A stretch of 64,000 nucleotides of DNA, taken from the NCBI GenBank assembly GCA_022711595.1, contig JAKLET010000003.1, positions 1 through 64,000 on the forward strand. The letters are read 5' to 3'. The position numbers and the translations under genes are program-made. This DNA comes from Deltaproteobacteria bacterium (GTDB lineage Bacteria; Desulfobacterota; Syntrophorhabdia; Syntrophorhabdales; Syntrophorhabdaceae). The notes beneath the pieces were generated by a model. That model made no database searches. It was not told the DNA's origin and saw only the letters and a list, made by a program, of their open reading frames with translations. Below are positions 31,877 to 40,649 of this stretch, piece after piece; position 1 is the stretch's first letter, and each line of letters opens with the position of its first letter.

Positions 31877-33769
31877 ATGTGGGTGAAAAGGCTTGCCGCG
31901 GCATCACTGGTCCTGATCATTCTGGCAGGGCTCTATCTTGCGAGGGTTTACAGCTATCTTCTTTTCCATAGCCTTGTCGAGCTTTTTTCCGTAGTCATAG
32001 CATTCGGCATCTTTATGATCGCGTGGCATTCCCGGGCTTACATCGGGAACAACTACCTGCTTTTCCTGGGAACCGCGTATTTTTTTGTCGGTTCTTTTGA
32101 TCTTATCCACACGCTTGCATATAAAGGCATGAATGTCTTCGCGATACCCGGGGCCAACCTTTCAACGCAGCTCTGGATAGCCGGAAGGTACCTGGAAAGC
32201 ATCACGCTTCTTCTCGCCCCTGTATTTATCCGGAAAAAGCTGAACCCCCCAAAGGTCTTTGTTGTCTATTTCTTTGTGACGGCCGCCGTTTTCATATCTA
32301 TCTTTGGATATGACATCTTCCCCGTTGCCTATGTGGAGGGCGCCGGGCTCACCACATTCAAGGTGATGAGCGAATACATCATAATCACTATGCTGATCGC
32401 CGCGGTATTTGCGCTCATAAGACAGCAGGAGGCATTTGACAAAGCGGTGCTGAGGCTTATGGCAGCTTCAATCTTCTGTGCCGTCGGTTCGGAACTGGCA
32501 TTGACCTTCTATGTCGACGTGTATGGTTTTCCCAGTCTTCTGGGCCATTATTTCAAACTCGTGTCTTATTATCTGATCTATCACGCAATGATCAAGACGG
32601 GCCTCGAAAAACCTTACAGCATTATACTCAGAGATCTGAAGAAAAGCGAGGAGCGGCTGCTTGTCGAAAAGAACAGGGCTGAAACCTATCTTGATATGGC
32701 TGGCGTCATTTTCGTGGTAATAGACATTAACGAAAAGGTTGTTCTGATCAACGGAAGGGGTTGCGAGATACTTGGCAGCGACAGCGAAGAAATAATCGGC
32801 AAGAACTGGTTCGATACCTTCGTGGCTGTTGCAGAAAAAAAGGAAGAGCGCGCTTTTTTCCGCAGTTTTTTGTCCGGGAAGGCCAGCGAAGCTGAATATC
32901 GTGAAAGTGCCATACTCAAGGCAGACGGCAAAGAGCGTGTTATCGCATGGCACTACAGGCTTATTCATGATGAGTTTCGTGAAATAACCGGCATTCTCAG
33001 TTCAGGCGAAGACATAACAGACAGGATCGAGTACGAAAAGGCCCTTGAGAGATACCAGGGGAAGCTTGAACAGCTTGTCCAGAGGCGTACGAAAGAGCTG
33101 GAGAGGACAAACAACCAGCTCATTGCCGTTACAAAGAAGCTTGCCGAGGCCGAAAACATCGAGCGCCAACGCATTGCCCGGGAACTCCACGATCTTATCG
33201 GCCAGAATCTGACGGCACTGGGATTGAACCTCAATATCATGAAGGCAAGACTTACCGGCAAGGAACCGGAGGCCCTGGAGAGCCGTATCAGCGATTCCTT
33301 GTCACTCGTCGAGGAAACGACCGTAAACATCCGTGATGTAATGGCACGGCTGCGCCCGCCGGTCCTTGACGATTATGGCCTTTTTGCTGCAGTGAACTGG
33401 TTTTCGGAGCAGTTCAGGGAGCGAACCGGCGTAAATGTCGATGTCGTGGGAGAAGAGCTTATACCTCGTCTGGATATGCATGTCGAGACGGCCCTTTTCA
33501 GGATAGTCCAGGAGGCCCTCAATAACGTGGTCAAACACTCCGGCGCGACGATCGTTACCATTGTTCTGAAACACAATGGAAAGGGGACCATGCTTACGAT
33601 TGAGGACAACGGTATCGGATTTGACAAGGAAAAAGTGGCCAGGTCCAAAAGATCGGGAAAGTGGGGACTAACGAATATATCCGAGCGTGCCATATCGGTG
33701 GGCGGCAATTGCAGGATCGAGAGCGTTCCCGGAAGCGGGACCCGTATTATAGTGGAGGTTTTTGCATGA
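31877..33769 (+). CDS. Membrane histidine kinase, MASE3-PAS-HisKA_3
   Basis: The protein is about 630 residues. A MASE3-type membrane sensor with seven predicted spans covers about 5-235 (FFVGSFDLIHTLAYKGM is typical). One PAS domain (about 255-380) and a coiled coil follow. The NarL-type dimerisation motif is RQRIARELHDLIGQNLT, with phospho-acceptor His. The ATPase domain has EDNGIGFD. The start is uncertain: GTG 31862, ATG 31877 and GTG 31883 are in frame, and GGAAGGGGG favours 31877 or 31883. It pairs with the response regulator that overlaps its stop. Confidence 0.88.
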   Translation: MWVKRLAAASLVLIILAGLYLARVYSYLLFHSLVELFSVVIAFGIFMIAWHSRAYIGNNYLLFLGTAYFFVGSFDLIHTLAYKGMNVFAIPGANLSTQLWIAGRYLESITLLLAPVFIRKKLNPPKVFVVYFFVTAAVFISIFGYDIFPVAYVEGAGLTTFKVMSEYIIITMLIAAVFALIRQQEAFDKAVLRLMAASIFCAVGSELALTFYVDVYGFPSLLGHYFKLVSYYLIYHAMIKTGLEKPYSIILRDLKKSEERLLVEKNRAETYLDMAGVIFVVIDINEKVVLINGRGCEILGSDSEEIIGKNWFDTFVAVAEKKEERAFFRSFLSGKASEAEYRESAILKADGKERVIAWHYRLIHDEFREITGILSSGEDITDRIEYEKALERYQGKLEQLVQRRTKELERTNNQLIAVTKKLAEAENIERQRIARELHDLIGQNLTALGLNLNIMKARLTGKEPEALESRISDSLSLVEETTVNIRDVMARLRPPVLDDYGLFAAVNWFSEQFRERTGVNVDVVGEELIPRLDMHVETALFRIVQEALNNVVKHSGATIVTIVLKHNGKGTMLTIEDNGIGFDKEKVARSKRSGKWGLTNISERAISVGGNCRIESVPGSGTRIIVEVFA

Positions 33770-34419
33770 GCATAAGCGTGTTGCTTGCGGACGACCATGC
33801 CATCGTCCGCGACGGACTGAAACTCCTGCTCGAGGCCCGGCCCGGGATAAAGGTTGCAGGAGAGGCGACGAACGGAAGGGACGCGGTCAAACTGGCCGCG
33901 AGGTTGCGGCCGGATATCGTCATCATGGACATTGCGATGCCGGAACTGAACGGTATCGAAGCCGCAAAGCAGATACGTGACAACTGCCCGTCATCCAGGG
34001 TGATCATGCTTTCCATGCATTCTTCGACGGAGCACATTTACCGTTCCTTGAAAGCGGGCGCCCGCGGTTATCTTTTGAAAGAGTCTGCCGGTGTGGAAGT
34101 TGTCAATGCAGTGAAAACAGTTTTCAACGGCGGACGGTACCTTAGCGAGAAGATCTCCGAAAAGGTCATCGAGGATTACCTGGAGAGATACGATGATAAA
34201 GAGAAGGCCAATCCCATTGAGCTTCTCTCGCCACGTGAGCTCGAGATACTTCAGTTGGTCGTGGAAGGCAGATCGAGCGCCGATATTGCCGACGCCATCT
34301 TTCTGTCGCCAAAGACAGTCGAAACATACAGAAGCAGGCTTATGCAGAAACTGAACGTCACCGACCTGCCAGGGCTCGTAAAATTCGCCATCAAGCATGG
34401 TCTGACGCCGCTGGAGTGA
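33766..34419 (+). CDS. NarL/FixJ-type response regulator
   Basis: The 217-residue protein has a receiver domain with acidic residues at the start (LLADDHAIVRDG) and the phospho-acceptor Asp55 (IVIMDIAMPE), plus a conserved Lys in YLLKES. The LuxR-type helix-turn-helix (about 150-210) reads LSPRELEILQLVVEG and SPKTVETYRSRLMQKL. ATG 33766 overlaps the kinase stop by 4 bases (ATGA), so the pair is coupled. It is a DNA-binding regulator whose targets are unknown. Confidence 0.94.
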   Translation: MSISVLLADDHAIVRDGLKLLLEARPGIKVAGEATNGRDAVKLAARLRPDIVIMDIAMPELNGIEAAKQIRDNCPSSRVIMLSMHSSTEHIYRSLKAGARGYLLKESAGVEVVNAVKTVFNGGRYLSEKISEKVIEDYLERYDDKEKANPIELLSPRELEILQLVVEGRSSADIADAIFLSPKTVETYRSRLMQKLNVTDLPGLVKFAIKHGLTPLE

Positions 34420-34532
34420 AGCGGGTCAATTATACATCGTTTTTTTCAAACTTTCCTTCATGAGATATCAAACTCTCCCGACATACAAGAACGGGTCGGG
34501 GTTAGTATAATCACTTTTAAATGGGAGAAGAA

Positions 34533-34910
34533 ATGACCGTAGTCATCGTCGATGATCATGTCAATATACGAAGGCTCCTCCATGAGTGGCTCCAGAGTGC
34601 CTTTCCCCAGTGTTCCTTTCTGGAAATGGCGACAGCCAAAGAGGTAATCGCCTATTGCGGGCAGGGACATCCCCGGGCCGTCATAATGGACATCAATATG
34701 CCGGGCATAAACGGGATTGACGCAACAACCAGGCTGAAGGCGCTAAGGCCGGACACGAAGGTGATAATCCTTACCGTACACGAGAATGGTGTGTACAAGG
34801 ATGCGGCGATAAAGGCGGGCGCCAATGCATATATAACAAAAAGGAATCTTTATGACGAACTTGTGCCTGTCTTATCGGGTTTACTTGAATGTCCCGGGAG
34901 GGCACAATGA
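34533..34910 (+). CDS. Stand-alone response-regulator receiver domain
   Basis: This 125-residue protein consists of a receiver only: VVIVDDHVNIRRLL at the start, phospho-acceptor Asp53 (AVIMDINMPG), conserved Thr in ILTVHE and Lys in YITKRN. There is no output domain. Its sequence is closest to NarL-type receivers, so it may compete for phosphate with the full-length regulator encoded just upstream. ATG 34533 is preferred because GGGAGAAG lies just before it; ATG 34521 has none. Confidence 0.88.
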   Translation: MTVVIVDDHVNIRRLLHEWLQSAFPQCSFLEMATAKEVIAYCGQGHPRAVIMDINMPGINGIDATTRLKALRPDTKVIILTVHENGVYKDAAIKAGANAYITKRNLYDELVPVLSGLLECPGRAQ

Positions 34911-35090
34911 TCTGCAGCGGACCATACAATGGCCCCCACCAGCATGGCGTATCGTCACCGGTCCCCATAATAACCCCCCAAAATACCCCTAAGCTTTTCA
35001 AGAGCCGGTCGAATTTGATGCGCCATGCTTTCCTTATACCTCCCGTCCGATACCTTGTGCGATAGCATGGTCTGACCGGGAGAGCGCCAT

Positions 35091-35126
35091 GGTCTGCCCG
35101 GACCTCAAACAGGCTCCGGGCAGACC
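35091..35126. terminator. Hairpin between convergent genes
   Basis: GGTCTGCCCGG (35091-35101) and CCGGGCAGACC (35116-35126) form a perfect 11-pair stem around a 14-base loop. A partial copy, GGTCTGACCGGG, lies at 35069-35080. There is no strong T run on either side. Its place between a receiver gene and the 3' end of the dipeptidase gene suggests bidirectional termination. Confidence 0.5.
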
Positions 35127-35132
35127 AGTATG

Positions 35133-35912
35133 TTATTCAATGGCAAAATCGAAATAAGTATCGGGATAAGGTTCGTTGATTAACGTGAAATGCCACCACT
35201 CCATCTCATAATTGTTGAAACCATGCTTTTCCATAAGTGTTTTCAATAAAAGCCTGGCAGCGCGCTGTTTTTCGCCTATGTCTCTGTTAGCCGTGTGCGA
35301 AAGGGCATGGAAACAGTCAAACCCTGTTCCCATGTCGATGGAATTATCGCCAAAGCGTTTACCCTCCGGCAGAAAACAGGCGAAAAGCTCCTGGCCGGGC
35401 CGATATTCTTCCTGCACGGGAACCGGCACGGGGACGATTGTGAGGTCCACGGTGCTTCCGCGTGAATGGCCGGATTTTGCAGCAATGTAGCCGTCCCTGA
35501 AAAGGTTTTTTTTGTCGACGGTCGGGTAGAATTCATTTTTTGTACTGGTGTCGCCGATGTCCTTTGCCCACCGGACAAAGTGGTCCACCGCCCGCTGGGG
35601 CCTGTAACAATCGTAGATCTTCAGGGAAAAGGAAAATTTCTCAAGATCAGCCTGTGCCTTTGCGAGGGCCTGCGCGGCCTTTATGGTGAGAAGGCATTTG
35701 GGGGCGTTATAGCCGTCGACGCGCCTGCCGATAAAATTGTGCGGACCGTAGTACCGCATATCGATGACAATGGATGGTATGTGTTTTTTCACATCGACAA
35801 AACCATGGGCGGCGGCATCACGGCAGGCGGCTGTGCCGGGGAAAAATGCCGCGAGGAGAAAGAAGATGCAAAGCAGGTTTATATTGCACCTTAAAAAAAA
35901 CCGTTCATTCAT
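35133..35912 (-). CDS. ddpX: D-alanyl-D-alanine dipeptidase (VanX/DdpX family)
   Basis: The 259-residue protein has a signal sequence (about 1-32). The zinc motif is SGHSRGSTVDL and the catalytic Glu and third zinc His are in MEWWHF. The N-terminal KKHIPSIVIDMRYYGPHNFIG is typical of the family. Family members cleave D-Ala-D-Ala. An exported form with no vanA or vanH nearby points to murein dipeptide salvage rather than glycopeptide resistance. The gene stands alone and diverges from a tpx remnant. Confidence 0.93.
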   Translation of the reverse strand: MNERFFLRCNINLLCIFFLLAAFFPGTAACRDAAAHGFVDVKKHIPSIVIDMRYYGPHNFIGRRVDGYNAPKCLLTIKAAQALAKAQADLEKFSFSLKIYDCYRPQRAVDHFVRWAKDIGDTSTKNEFYPTVDKKNLFRDGYIAAKSGHSRGSTVDLTIVPVPVPVQEEYRPGQELFACFLPEGKRFGDNSIDMGTGFDCFHALSHTANRDIGEKQRAARLLLKTLMEKHGFNNYEMEWWHFTLINEPYPDTYFDFAIE

Positions 35913-35997
35913 TCGGACCAGACCTCCTTTTCCGTTTTCATTACACGCTACCAGAGAAGGAAGCTCTTTGCAATAACAACCGCCGGATTATCCTGTC

Positions 35998-36371
35998 ATG
36001 GATATCGCAGGACCATCGGCCCTTCCTTTGCTGTTGCGTGTTTTTATACCAGCACCGGCATCGATACGGCGGCCGCCCCTTCCGAGTGCCGCGAGATCTT
36101 TTTCGGGAGCGCCCGCGGCTTGCCCGTCAAGCAACCGGGGCTTCTTGCACGTCCGGTCTTTGTCATCGATGCATCAGATGCTGTACGTTATGCGCAAATC
36201 GTTTCTTATATTATGAATGAACCTGATTATGGCAAGGCGCTTGAAGAGGTGAAAAAACTTCTTTTGCAGCGTGGTAAGGTCAAGGCGTCCATGGACGGAC
36301 CAAAACCGTTTAAGCGGCCTCTGTGGAGAAAGACCGTTCGGCAGGCAAAGCCCCTGATAGTTCCTGCATGA
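35998..36371 (+). pseudogene. Thiol peroxidase (Tpx) remnant, 5' half missing
   Basis: The frame through 36027-36283 reads as the C-terminal half of Tpx: FAVACFYTSTGID, then REIFFGSARGL, then KQPGLLARPVFVID and NEPDYGKALEEVKKLL. The normal family pattern is FAQxRFC, GI-D, R-xxFGxAYGxx and GLLARAVFVID. The peroxidatic half is absent, the resolving cysteine position reads Tyr, and upstream similarity seems to change frame. The open frame then runs on into the 3' end of the convergent flavoprotein gene. It is a decaying fragment. Confidence 0.75.
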
Positions 36372-37431
36372 GCTCGCTGACCGTCATGACCCTGTCGACA
36401 AGGTAGCCATTGGCGCCTACCGTATAGAGAGGCTCCTCGACATCCGTATTGTAACCGCCGGAGCTGAGAAGGCCGTTGCAGATGCAAAAGTAGTTCGAGT
36501 TATCTTTTTTTGCCCCGCAATTGGTGTAATTGCCTTCCCTGTCTTTTGTCATTATATAACCTTTATCGCAACGGGGGCTTCTTTTGTTGGCAAGCGCGGA
36601 AACAAACATCGGCGAGTCTTTGATCACCATAAAAGGAAGACCGCAGGGTGACCCTGGCGCAGAAGTGACAATGATATCATCCTTTCCTGCATCTATTACG
36701 GCCTGCTTGTATGCGTCGGTAGCGCTGCATTCTGTTGTCGCGAGAAAGCGTGTTCCCATCTGGACACCATCGGCGCCCATATTCAAAAACCTTGCTATAT
36801 CTTCGTGGCTGTAGATCCCTCCGGCGACGATGACCGGGACATCGCCATGTTTGGATACGAAGTCCTTGATAGGAGGCAGAAGGTTCTCAAGCTTGTTCGA
36901 TTCGAGGTCCAGCTCTTCGATCTTGAAGCCCAGATGGCCGCCGGCCAGCGGGCCTTCAAGAACAATTCCGTCAGGCCGGTAACCGAGACGTTCCCATTTT
37001 TTGTAGATGACCTCAAGGGCCCGGATTGACGATACTATGGGGATGAGGGCCGTATCATTCGGTTTTGCTATCCCCGGGAGTCCAAGCGGCAGTCCGCCAC
37101 CCGAGATGATCATATCCGCTTTTGCGTCAATAGCTGCCTTTACGGTGATTTCATAATCCCTTGCGATGGCTACCATTATATTGATACCCGCAACCCCGCC
37201 TTTTTCTTTTGCAAGGGATATCTCTTCGTAAACGGCATCGTAGGTGTTATAAGGCTTGCTGTTCCGTTTTGTCAGAAGCCTGTCCAGACAAGCGCTTGAA
37301 ACGATGCCGACGCCTCCTTCCGAGGCAACGGCGCTCGCAAGCGGAGAAAGGGAAACGCCTATACCCATGCCGCCCTGTATGATGGGCGATCTGATCGTTT
37401 TCCCTTTTATGCTCAATGAAGGAAGTATCAA
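36310..37431 (-). CDS. Nitronate monooxygenase-like flavoprotein with C-terminal cysteine cluster
   Basis: The 373-residue TIM-barrel protein has the FMN-binding pattern of the 2-nitropropane dioxygenase/FabK family: PIIQGGMGIGVS at the start, then GGGLPLGLPG, and VIVAGGIYSHEDIARFLNMG with GADGVQMGTRFLAT. The C-terminal part has four cysteines, from CDKGY to NYFCICNGLL, as in a distinct anaerobe subgroup that may hold an iron-sulfur cluster. The true substrate is not known. It overlaps the end of the tpx remnant. Confidence 0.85.
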   Translation of the reverse strand: MILPSLSIKGKTIRSPIIQGGMGIGVSLSPLASAVASEGGVGIVSSACLDRLLTKRNSKPYNTYDAVYEEISLAKEKGGVAGINIMVAIARDYEITVKAAIDAKADMIISGGGLPLGLPGIAKPNDTALIPIVSSIRALEVIYKKWERLGYRPDGIVLEGPLAGGHLGFKIEELDLESNKLENLLPPIKDFVSKHGDVPVIVAGGIYSHEDIARFLNMGADGVQMGTRFLATTECSATDAYKQAVIDAGKDDIIVTSAPGSPCGLPFMVIKDSPMFVSALANKRSPRCDKGYIMTKDREGNYTNCGAKKDNSNYFCICNGLLSSGGYNTDVEEPLYTVGANGYLVDRVMTVSELMQELSGALPAERSFSTEAA

Positions 37432-37642
37432 TATCGGTCCTTTGTGCCGTGAATCAATTTACATCGGGTAATTTTTAGAAAAGAGATATGAATAAAATGA
37501 AAACACGACTTGGCAAGTATACCATTAAATGTCCCTGATTACAAAACATTCCTGAATGTATCAACTGGCGCAAGGCCGCAGACCAGGTTTTATCCGATCA
37601 ATACGGTGGTGGTCGCCGGAAATGTTGCGCAGTTTTAAGCCG

Positions 37643-37687
37643 GGGTAATACCGCCGGATCATGAATAGGGTGAAAATATGATATAAT
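37643..37687 (+). promoter_or_regulatory. Candidate regulator site plus -10 box before the second kinase gene
   Basis: GGGTAATACC (37643-37652), set in the wider imperfect palindrome GGGGTAATACCGCC, lies about 34 bases before TATAAT (37682-37687). A half-site-like ATAGGGTG follows at 37665-37672. No good -35 hexamer is present, which fits an activated promoter with a regulator bound near -46. The same ten bases recur at 40134-40143 after the partner response-regulator gene. Confidence 0.5.
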
Positions 37688-37708
37688 GAGAACCGGGTTC
37701 AAACGAAC

Positions 37709-39265
37709 ATGCATACCAGAACGGTTAAGAAGGCAAGACAGTCATTGACGGGGCAAAGAAAAACAGAGAAGGCGCTTTTGAACGCCTTGAAACGTGCCGA
37801 CCGCAAGATCCTGCAGCTGACCGAACTGGACAAACAGCACAAAATGTCCCGGAAAGAGTTTGAAAAAAGAACGTATGAACTCAATGAACGCGTAAAAGAG
37901 CTCAATTGTCTCTACACCATATCGAGCATCGTTGAAAAAGAAGGCGCCACCCTCGAAGAGATATTACAGAAGACCGTCGATATCATCCCTGATGCCTGGC
38001 AGTATCCTGCGATAACGAGGGGTCGCATTGTTCTCGGGGAACGCACCTTCTTGAGTGAAGATTTCGTCGAAACCAGGTGGAAACAGTCGCAGAAGATCGT
38101 TGTGCATGGAAGGAGTGCGGGGCAATTGGAGGTCTTCTATGCGGAAAAAAGACCCCATGCCGATGAGGGGCCATTTCTCAAGGAAGAGAGGAGCCTCATA
38201 AACGTCATTGCCGAACGCATCGGAGAGATAGTAGAGCGCAAGTCCGCGCAGGAGGCCCTTCTGGAAAGTGAGTCGAAGAACCGTGCCCTCCTGGAGGCTA
38301 TTCCGGACCTTATGTTCCAGATTGACGACGCCGGTAAGATACTCGGCTTGCATACAGGCAGTTTTATCCAGCTGAAGAACCTGGATGAGGAATTCGTCGG
38401 GAGGAGCGTCTATTTTTTGTCCGATGAAAAGAGGTTTTTACCGAAGAGGGTCCTTGACCAGGTGATGACCTGCGCCAGGCAGTCCATAATTTCGGGGAAA
38501 CCGCAGATATTTGAACGCCATATGTCACTGGGGGGTGAAACGCGCGCCTTTGAGGTCCGCATGGTTTCATCAGGGGCGAATAAGGTGCTCGGGATCGTGC
38601 GTGATATTACGAGACGAAAAAGGCTTGAAAGGGAAATCCTCGAAATTAGCGGCAGGGAACAACGCAGGATCGGCCAGGACCTTCACGACAGTCTTTGCCA
38701 GCATCTTGCCGGTATCGGTTTTATGGGAAAGGTGCTGGAAAGAAAGGTTTCTACCAGCCAGCCTGTTGAACCGGTCGATGTGAGTGAGATCGTGGAGCTC
38801 ATCGATCAGGCGATCACATTGACGAGGGGGTTCGCGCGCGGTCTCAATCCCGTGAGGCTCGAGGCCGACGGGCTCATGCTGGCCCTTACGGAACTGGCTT
38901 CGAACGTGGAAAAGCTGTTCGGGATCACCTGCGGTCTTGAATATAAGGACCCCGTCCTTATCGGGGACAACGCAGTAGCGACACATCTTTACAGGATAGC
39001 GCAGGAAGCCTTGAATAATGCCATAAAACATGGTAAGGCAGATAAAGTGACCATCGCCATGAAACAGGAAGGTGAAGCATGCTTGCTGACGGTGGAAGAT
39101 GACGGGCTCGGGATAGGCAATACGTTGAGCCATGGAAAGGGCATGGGGCTCAACATCATGCAGTACAGGGCCTCCATGATCGGTGCCGTTCTGGATATAA
39201 GGAACCGTGAAAGCGGCGGAACCGTCATAAGCTGCGCATTTGCCAACAGGGTCACACCTTATTAA
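37709..39265 (+). CDS. Soluble histidine kinase, GAF-like/PAS/HisKA_3
   Basis: The 518-residue protein has no membrane span. A coiled coil (about 1-72) is followed by a GAF-like region (about 72-185, ELNCLYTISSIVE), a PAS domain (about 190-305) and the NarL-type dimerisation motif GREQRRIGQDLHDSLCQHL (about 315-333). The ATPase domain has AQEALNNAIKHG and EDDGLGIG. It is a cytoplasmic sensor kinase whose partner is the response regulator 50 bases downstream. Confidence 0.88.
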   Translation: MHTRTVKKARQSLTGQRKTEKALLNALKRADRKILQLTELDKQHKMSRKEFEKRTYELNERVKELNCLYTISSIVEKEGATLEEILQKTVDIIPDAWQYPAITRGRIVLGERTFLSEDFVETRWKQSQKIVVHGRSAGQLEVFYAEKRPHADEGPFLKEERSLINVIAERIGEIVERKSAQEALLESESKNRALLEAIPDLMFQIDDAGKILGLHTGSFIQLKNLDEEFVGRSVYFLSDEKRFLPKRVLDQVMTCARQSIISGKPQIFERHMSLGGETRAFEVRMVSSGANKVLGIVRDITRRKRLEREILEISGREQRRIGQDLHDSLCQHLAGIGFMGKVLERKVSTSQPVEPVDVSEIVELIDQAITLTRGFARGLNPVRLEADGLMLALTELASNVEKLFGITCGLEYKDPVLIGDNAVATHLYRIAQEALNNAIKHGKADKVTIAMKQEGEACLLTVEDDGLGIGNTLSHGKGMGLNIMQYRASMIGAVLDIRNRESGGTVISCAFANRVTPY

Positions 39266-39315
39266 CGGTCCATGGAACATGACGATTGTTTTTAAAGAAT
39301 AAACGGAGGATGACA

Positions 39316-39969
39316 GTGTCAAAAAGAAAGGTATTGATCGTGGACGATCACCCGATACTCCGTAAAGGATTGACGCTCCTTATCAATCAGGAGCCGGACC
39401 TTATCGTCTGCGCAGAAGCGGAGCATGCCCAGATGGCACTGGATGTCATCGACAGCGTGTCGCCTGATATGGCCATCGTTGATATCTCGCTCCCGGGTAT
39501 AGACGGCATCGAGCTTATCAAGATGCTCAGGCTTCGTCATAAGGACCTGCCGGTCCTTGTCGTTTCCATGCATGATGAGGCCCTCTACGCCGAGCGTTCA
39601 TTGCGGGCCGGCGCGCGGGGCTACATAATGAAACAGGAGGCCCTGGAGAAGGTGCTTGTGGCGATCAGGAAGGTCCTAGATGGTGAGATCTTTGTTAGCG
39701 AACGGGTCACCACCAAGATGCTCGAGAAGTTTGTTTCCACCGAGGGCATCAGGGAAACCACCTCCCCCATTGATCTTTTGAGCAACCGCGAGCTTACGGT
39801 TTTCAGACTCATCGGTCAGGGTCACAAGACGCGTCAGATAGCGGAAAAGCTTCACCTCAGCATAAAGACCGTTGAATCGTACCGGGCCCATATCAAGGAC
39901 AAACTGAAGCTTACAGACGGTACGGACCTTTTGAAATATGCCATCCAGTGGACCCAGACCAGTCCGTGA
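39316..39969 (+). CDS. NarL/FixJ-type response regulator
   Basis: The 217-residue protein has VLIVDDHPILRKGL, phospho-acceptor Asp56 (MAIVDISLPG) and Lys in YIMKQE. The LuxR-type DNA-binding domain (about 150-210) has LSNRELTVFRLIGQG and SIKTVESYRAHIKDKLKL. GTG 39316 is chosen because GGAGG (39305-39309) is 6 bases away; ATG 39310 would sit on the ribosome-binding site. It forms a pair with the kinase at 37709. Palindromes upstream of the kinase and downstream of this gene may be its targets. Confidence 0.92.
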   Translation: MSKRKVLIVDDHPILRKGLTLLINQEPDLIVCAEAEHAQMALDVIDSVSPDMAIVDISLPGIDGIELIKMLRLRHKDLPVLVVSMHDEALYAERSLRAGARGYIMKQEALEKVLVAIRKVLDGEIFVSERVTTKMLEKFVSTEGIRETTSPIDLLSNRELTVFRLIGQGHKTRQIAEKLHLSIKTVESYRAHIKDKLKLTDGTDLLKYAIQWTQTSP

Positions 39970-40130
39970 GCCCCGGCAAAGATAGTGCTATCCCCGAGTC
40001 GTTACATACCGCACCGTAAATCGTAAGAGCTTTTTAGAATCTTTTATATTCCGGGCAAGAACAGCCGCAAGTTGTAAGTGCGCTCCCATGAAGGGGAAGA
40101 ACCACTATCGGGAAAAACACTATACTCATA

Positions 40131-40147
40131 ATAGGGTAATACCCTAT
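40131..40147. promoter_or_regulatory. Perfect 17-bp palindrome ATAGGGTAATACCCTAT
   Basis: The two 8-base arms are exact reverse complements around one central base. It shares GGGTAATACC with the site before the kinase gene at 37709. A -10-like TAAATT (40173-40178) lies 34 bases from its centre, the same distance as at the other site. It precedes the amidotransferase remnant and, further on, gdhA. Candidate operator for the adjacent LuxR-type regulator; NrpR is the other candidate. Confidence 0.5.
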
Positions 40148-40241
40148 ACCAAAAACATCCCAACCCTGATTGTAAATTTTGTTTTTATCGGGTTTCATAT
40201 AGTAGCTTTTTCTCATAACAAAAAGGAGAAAAGAGAAAATC

Positions 40242-40457
40242 ATGGAAAAGAGGCTTGTTCTTATTCAACGCGGAAAGTCGGACGATACCGGGCCGCTTCG
40301 GGAAGCCCTAAGTAATTTCGGCTGGAGTCTTGAAACTATTGAGTTGTCTGATGGTGAGCCGTTGCCGAGGAGCCTGGAGAACATTGACGGGCTGATCATC
40401 ACCGGCAGCGATATCAATGTCTACGAGCAGAGTTCGGCGCCGCTGACAGTCTACTGA
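40242..40457 (+). pseudogene. Class I glutamine amidotransferase remnant (N-terminal part)
   Basis: The 71-residue frame reads RLVLIQRGKSDDTGPLREAL, then LSDGEPLPRSLENIDGLIITGSDINVYEQ. This matches the start of GMP-synthase-like class I amidotransferases, which run about 230 residues. The frame stops before the catalytic cysteine loop, and no continuation was found in the 190 bases up to gdhA. RBS AAAAGGAG precedes ATG 40242. It is probably a truncated gene. Confidence 0.6.
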
Positions 40458-40649
40458 TGATCCAGGCTGTTGAGGACCGGATTGATTCGGTGACCTGAAA
40501 CCACACTGCTGTACCAAGACAGGCATTGAAGATGGAAAAACAGGGAGACGGTTCGTAACAAAAGGACCGCTTCCATGGAGAAGAATGCATCAAGAAGATC
40601 GGAAAGGATCTTTAGAATAAAAAATAAACAGTAAGCGGAGGGTGTCCAT
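40458..40649 (+). other. Intergenic stretch before gdhA
   Basis: With the amidotransferase remnant, the whole 39970-40649 stretch (680 bases) lacks an intact gene. This last part contains no clear promoter; TAGAAT (40613-40618) is a possible -10 box without a good -35. The methanogen NrpR operator pattern (GGAA-N6-TTCC) was looked for and not found. CGGAGGG (40636-40642) is the gdhA ribosome-binding site. Confidence 0.5.

Noticed and set aside
35133-35912. Vancomycin-resistance cluster
   Set aside because: The dipeptidase is VanX-like, but there is no vanH, vanA-type ligase or VanS/VanR pair next to it and the protein is exported, so murein dipeptide use is more likely.
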